This document shows positions 62,792-64,000 of a DNA stretch of 64,000 nucleotides, piece by piece. This DNA is from Phalacrocorax aristotelis (taxonomy: Eukaryota; Chordata; Aves; Suliformes; Phalacrocoracidae). The stretch spans positions 12,134,041-12,198,040 of the forward strand of contig NC_134279.1 of NCBI RefSeq assembly GCF_949628215.1, given 5' to 3'. Every line of letters begins with the position of its first letter. The first letter of the stretch is position 1. The notes under the pieces are model-generated. The model did no database searches and was not told the origin of the DNA. It was given only the letters and a program-made list of their open reading frames with translations. Both the position numbers and the translations under genes were made by a program.

Positions 62792-62820
62792 TGGGCTTTT
62801 TTTTTTTTCTTTTTTTCTTG
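62792..62820. repeat. T-rich low-complexity tract
   Basis: Runs of T interrupted by single C residues (GGGC, then T13, C, T7, C). No associated retrocopy recognised. Confidence 0.8.
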
Positions 62821-62999
62821 CCATTCATCATAATCTTAAACTCCTCGGTTCTTGAACCACTCACCACAGTTACTGAAAACATAATATATTCCCTTCCCCT
62901 GTGGCCTTTTTATATTTTTGAATATCAGTATCTTCCCTATTGCTCTTTCCTCTTGTTATGAATAACTTCAGTTTGTGCAGTCTATGAGAGAGATCTTAT

Positions 63000-63330
63000 T
63001 TTCTAGACCTCTGATTATTTCCAGTGCTTTTCTTGGACTCTGTCCAATTTGTTTTTGTCACTCTTGGAAGTGCAGTGTCCAAAATTGAATGCAGTACTGA
63101 GCTGAGAAAAGCAGAAGGAAATAACTTCATATGTTCTGAAGACTCTTCGCCTGTACATTCAGAGAAAAGTATTTGCCTTTTTCACTACAGAATCTCACAT
63201 GTAATCCATTATATCCCACAGGTAATTTTCTGAATAGAAATTCTCTCTTAGACTCTTGTTTTTCACCTTGTATCTGTTCAGTTGGTTATTCTGTCTGAAA
63301 TAGCCTAATTCTTCTGGCCTAAATTGTGTA
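63000..63330 (-). mobile_element. ancient CR1-type LINE relic (reverse)
   Basis: The plus strand reads like the reverse of an old CR1 reverse transcriptase: TCCAGTGCTTTTCTTGGACT and CTGTCCAATTTGTTTTTGTC, then TGCAGTGTCCAAAATTGAAT and GCAGTACTGAGCTGAG. These correspond to the CTGGACTCTCTCCAA...GTGGTGCCCAGAACTGGACACAATACTCCAA-type landmarks of CR1 (the VQFW and RVQR region in reverse). Beyond 63110 landmarks get faint (TTTGCCTTTTTCACTACAGAATCTCACAT for the GCATTGGCTTTTTTTGCAACAGCATCACATTG-type block). Highly diverged and frame-broken. Similarity may reach left to about 62690. Confidence 0.55.
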
Positions 63331-64000
63331 CCTGCACTTCTCCTTTAATCGTTGCATCTTGTTTTTTAGATAGTTTCTCTGATTCGGGGTAATGCAGAAA
63401 CAAAATCTGTAAAAAGGTTTATGAAAATTCTGAGTATGAAGTATTGTAACATATTTTCTGAAAGTCTAATAAAGTTTCTGACGATGAAGTAGTGTAGAAA
63501 TGAATTTATGTATATGCAGAGATATTTGCTAGGAGATTGGATGTTCCACCCCATTCATGATGGGAGATCAACCTCCCTTGACCCGGTACTTCAGATACAG
63601 TACTGGAGCTACGCAGATGGATTACTTTTGCTTAGCTGTATGTGTCTGAAAAGTCTGCTTTACTCTGCCCTCTGTAAATACGTTTTTAGCACTTAGATTG
63701 TACTTCTGCCCTTCAAAAAGATGGGCACGTGGTGTGAAAACAGCTCAAAGCCAATGCAAAATCAATCTCAGTTGACCTATTTCTACAAGAATTTCACTGA
63801 AGGGGGGGGAAATTGGAGTATGTTAATAATCTCTAATTATCCTTCCTTATCGTCAGAGACCCAAAAATCTTCCTATCTATCCTTTCCCTGTCCTTTCCCC
63901 TGATGTACTTCTGTAGTTTTAACTTATTTCTAATGATTATTACAATGTTTTTATTACTAGTAGTAATGATTAATATAAAAACATGATGGGAAAAAAGTGT
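63331..64000. other. AT-rich sequence to window end
   Basis: No recognisable gene. A G8 run lies at about 63803-63811. Open frames here are short and uninformative. Confidence 0.55.

Noticed and set aside
1..64000. CRISPR arrays, operons, prokaryotic defence or secretion systems
   Set aside because: No regularly spaced repeats, no tightly packed long ORFs, and composition and repeats are those of a vertebrate genome.

Overview
The window looks like non-coding nuclear DNA from a bird, most likely a neoavian species. It is AT-rich and has no convincing intact protein-coding gene, rRNA, tRNA, operon or CRISPR array. The bird call rests on the repeats: 5'-truncated CR1 LINEs ending in the CR1-type ATTCTGTGAT or ATTCTATGATT tails, and short solo LTRs of types I recognise from bird genomes. 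The open frames present are about the size expected by chance in AT-rich DNA, or are frames of CR1 reverse transcriptase or shadows inside repeats.

Layout. 1-5.4 kb: unique AT-rich DNA with a small CpG-dense patch near 2.1 kb and one CR1 copy at 4.0-4.6 kb. 5.4-8 kb: two solo LTRs, one reverse (about 5468-5872) and one forward (7342-7928, flanked by GTTGT on both sides). 8-16.8 kb: unique AT-rich DNA. 16.8-17.8 kb: a decayed reverse-transcriptase segment from an old L2/CR1-superfamily LINE on the minus strand. 18.44-18.69 kb: a compact 250-bp minus-strand solo LTR flanked by TGAGG. 21.3-22.2 kb: a CR1 on the minus strand. 22.2-35 kb: long unique AT-rich stretch with several segments that read like conserved non-coding DNA. 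35.0-35.9 kb: an abrupt GC-rich island with an exon-like piece on the minus strand. 36-45.5 kb: unique AT-rich DNA with the longest forward open frame (38.6-39.0 kb) and a hairpin at 44.57 kb. 45.5-48.4 kb: a repeat cluster (ancient CR1, younger CR1, ancient amniote repeat) followed by a perfect 28-bp palindrome at 48445-48472. 53.5 kb: a CR1 3' fragment. 63.0-63.3 kb: another ancient CR1 relic. The rest is unique AT-rich sequence.

No genes work together here. The window is best read as an intergenic or large-intron segment whose history is recorded in layered transposon insertions: very old CR1/L2 relics, then CR1 3' fragments, then solo LTRs that still have recognisable ends and duplicated target sites. 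I did not find a new biological system. The items most worth a second look are the exon-like GC-rich island at 35 kb, the 28-bp palindrome, and the LTRs. All family assignments are from recall and reading by eye; no search was run.
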